Assembly: GCF_003362755.1 (NCBI RefSeq)
Contig: NZ_QKRA01000004.1
Coordinates: 1-64,000 of the forward strand
DNA from: Marinomonas piezotolerans
GTDB taxonomy: Bacteria; Pseudomonadota; Gammaproteobacteria; Pseudomonadales; Marinomonadaceae
Length of the DNA: 64,000 bases
Reading direction: 5' to 3'
Shown here: piece after piece, positions 63,543-64,000 of the stretch
How the letters are laid out: each line of letters opens with the position of its first letter
Position numbering within the stretch: the first letter of the stretch is position 1
The notes under the pieces: model-generated
The model's database searches: none
What the model was told of the DNA's origin: nothing
The model's input: the letters and a program-made list of their open reading frames with translations, nothing else
Position numbers and translations under genes: made by a program

Positions 63543-64000
63543 CGCGCGGGATTGCTGGTTAGAAGACCTCCAAATAGTTGCTGGAATGGGGCATCGGGTG
63601 ATGGGGAAGTATCCTGTGTTACTGTGGATGCGTTGAATCACGCTTCGATGCCAATGCGGTGACAAGGTCAAGCTGGTTTGATCCTGCTCGAGGACGCTGC
63701 AGAGTCTCGGCGCGAGGGTAAGGTCATGCCATGCGCCAATGCGACTTTCTTGATAATGTATTTTGCCATAAGGCTTAGGTTCAATTTTAAGTAACGGCTG
63801 CCATGGGGATCCCAGCGTACCTTTGCTACGAACCATTTGATAACAGCGTTGGTTTGTCTGCTGTTCGATCCAGTTCGTAAATATCTGCAAGACTACATCG
63901 CCAATGCCATCTTTGCGATAGCTTCCCCCAATGTCTGAATGTACCCCTGGTAGCCATATTTCTCGTGCCCGTTTGTCGTGATTCATTAATGTCGGTCGAA
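63537..64000 (-). CDS. DUF2235-type (Tle1-like) protein, 3' part, cut by the window edge
   Basis: The reading frame runs off the right edge. The codons before ATG 63986 are open (RPTL), so the Met is probably internal. REIWLPGVHSDIGGSY matches the WxPGVHSDVGGxY motif of DUF2235 alpha/beta hydrolases, many of which are type VI secretion phospholipase effectors (Tle1). Convergent with the O-antigen ligase, it is likely an unrelated flanking gene. The end at 63537 (QQSRAR stop) overlaps the second REP-like unit. Confidence 0.7.
   Translation of the reverse strand, partial: RPTLMNHDKRAREIWLPGVHSDIGGSYRKDGIGDVVLQIFTNWIEQQTNQRCYQMVRSKGTLGSPWQPLLKIEPKPYGKIHYQESRIGAWHDLTLAPRLCSVLEQDQTSLTLSPHWHRSVIQRIHSNTGYFPITRCPIPATIWRSSNQQSRAR

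Overview
The window is one large surface-polysaccharide (O-antigen or capsule) biosynthesis locus of a marine-type gammaproteobacterium. The signs are an MBL-fold nuclease of the kind that borders Vibrio O-antigen regions (rjg-like), an EPS-associated MarR-type regulator, a fused CysN-CysC, WbpM/WaaL-type genes and a base composition in the low-to-mid 40s % GC that falls sharply in some segments. The species cannot be read from the sequence. Almost every gene points rightward, often with ATGA/GTGA or 8-14 bp overlaps. The exceptions are the left nuclease (192-1655), an SLC13 permease (21881-23605) and a DUF2235 fragment at the right edge.

Layout. 2039-4577: regulator, then UDP-glucose dehydrogenase and UDP-glucuronate epimerase (UDP-GlcA/UDP-GalA supply). 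4587-13342: a complete legionaminic-acid set in Campylobacter leg/ptm order (legB, legC, legG, legI, legH, ptmE, ptmF, legF, ptmA). 13339-15724: very AT-rich putative transferase and a PAPS-type sulfotransferase. 16033-16375: decayed second ptmA-like gene. 16431-20300: HisH2/HisF2 ammonia supply plus two tandem WbpG/PseA-type amidotransferases, one with a destroyed PP-loop. 20558: flippase. 21881-28162: sulfate permease, transposase-like HTH protein, cysD, cysNC and cysQ. 28486-29425: broken methyltransferase. 29471-36991: dehydrogenase, oxidoreductase, acylneuraminate-type cytidylyltransferase and large surface-carbohydrate proteins. 36991-40264: CDP-6-deoxyhexose genes. 40245-46467: glycosyltransferases, Wzy-like polymerase, deacetylase and an unusual aminotransferase-FemAB fusion. 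46492-52481: L-FucNAc pathway, its transferase, an epimerase and the initiating phosphoglycosyltransferase. 52484: wbpM copy 1. 54423-58989: aldolase fusion, two HAD phosphatases and two KdsB-like CMP transferases. 59110-60194: debris (kdsB fragment, IS5 fragment, truncated sugar transferase, perfect palindromes). 60205: wbpM copy 2. 62202: O-antigen ligase.

Working together: the locus can plausibly make UDP-GlcA/GalA, CMP-legionaminic acid (with acetamidino decoration), a CDP-6-deoxyhexose, UDP-L-FucNAc and possibly a further CMP-activated 3-deoxy-ulosonic acid. It carries one flippase, one polymerase candidate, one intact initiating transferase and one ligase. PAPS made by CysD/CysNC could feed the sulfotransferase, with CysQ removing PAP. 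The best candidates for undescribed biology are the aldolase/HAD/double-KdsB cassette (54423-58989), the active/inactive PP-loop amidotransferase pair (17904-20300), the orphan 29471-36991 cassette and the DegT-FemAB fusion (43301-45433).

The locus looks like a mosaic. It has repeated replacement scars, a duplicated phosphoglycosyltransferase-wbpM module flanking the aldolase cassette, several pseudogenes and abrupt composition shifts. All functions are read from sequence motifs and family knowledge; no database search was run.
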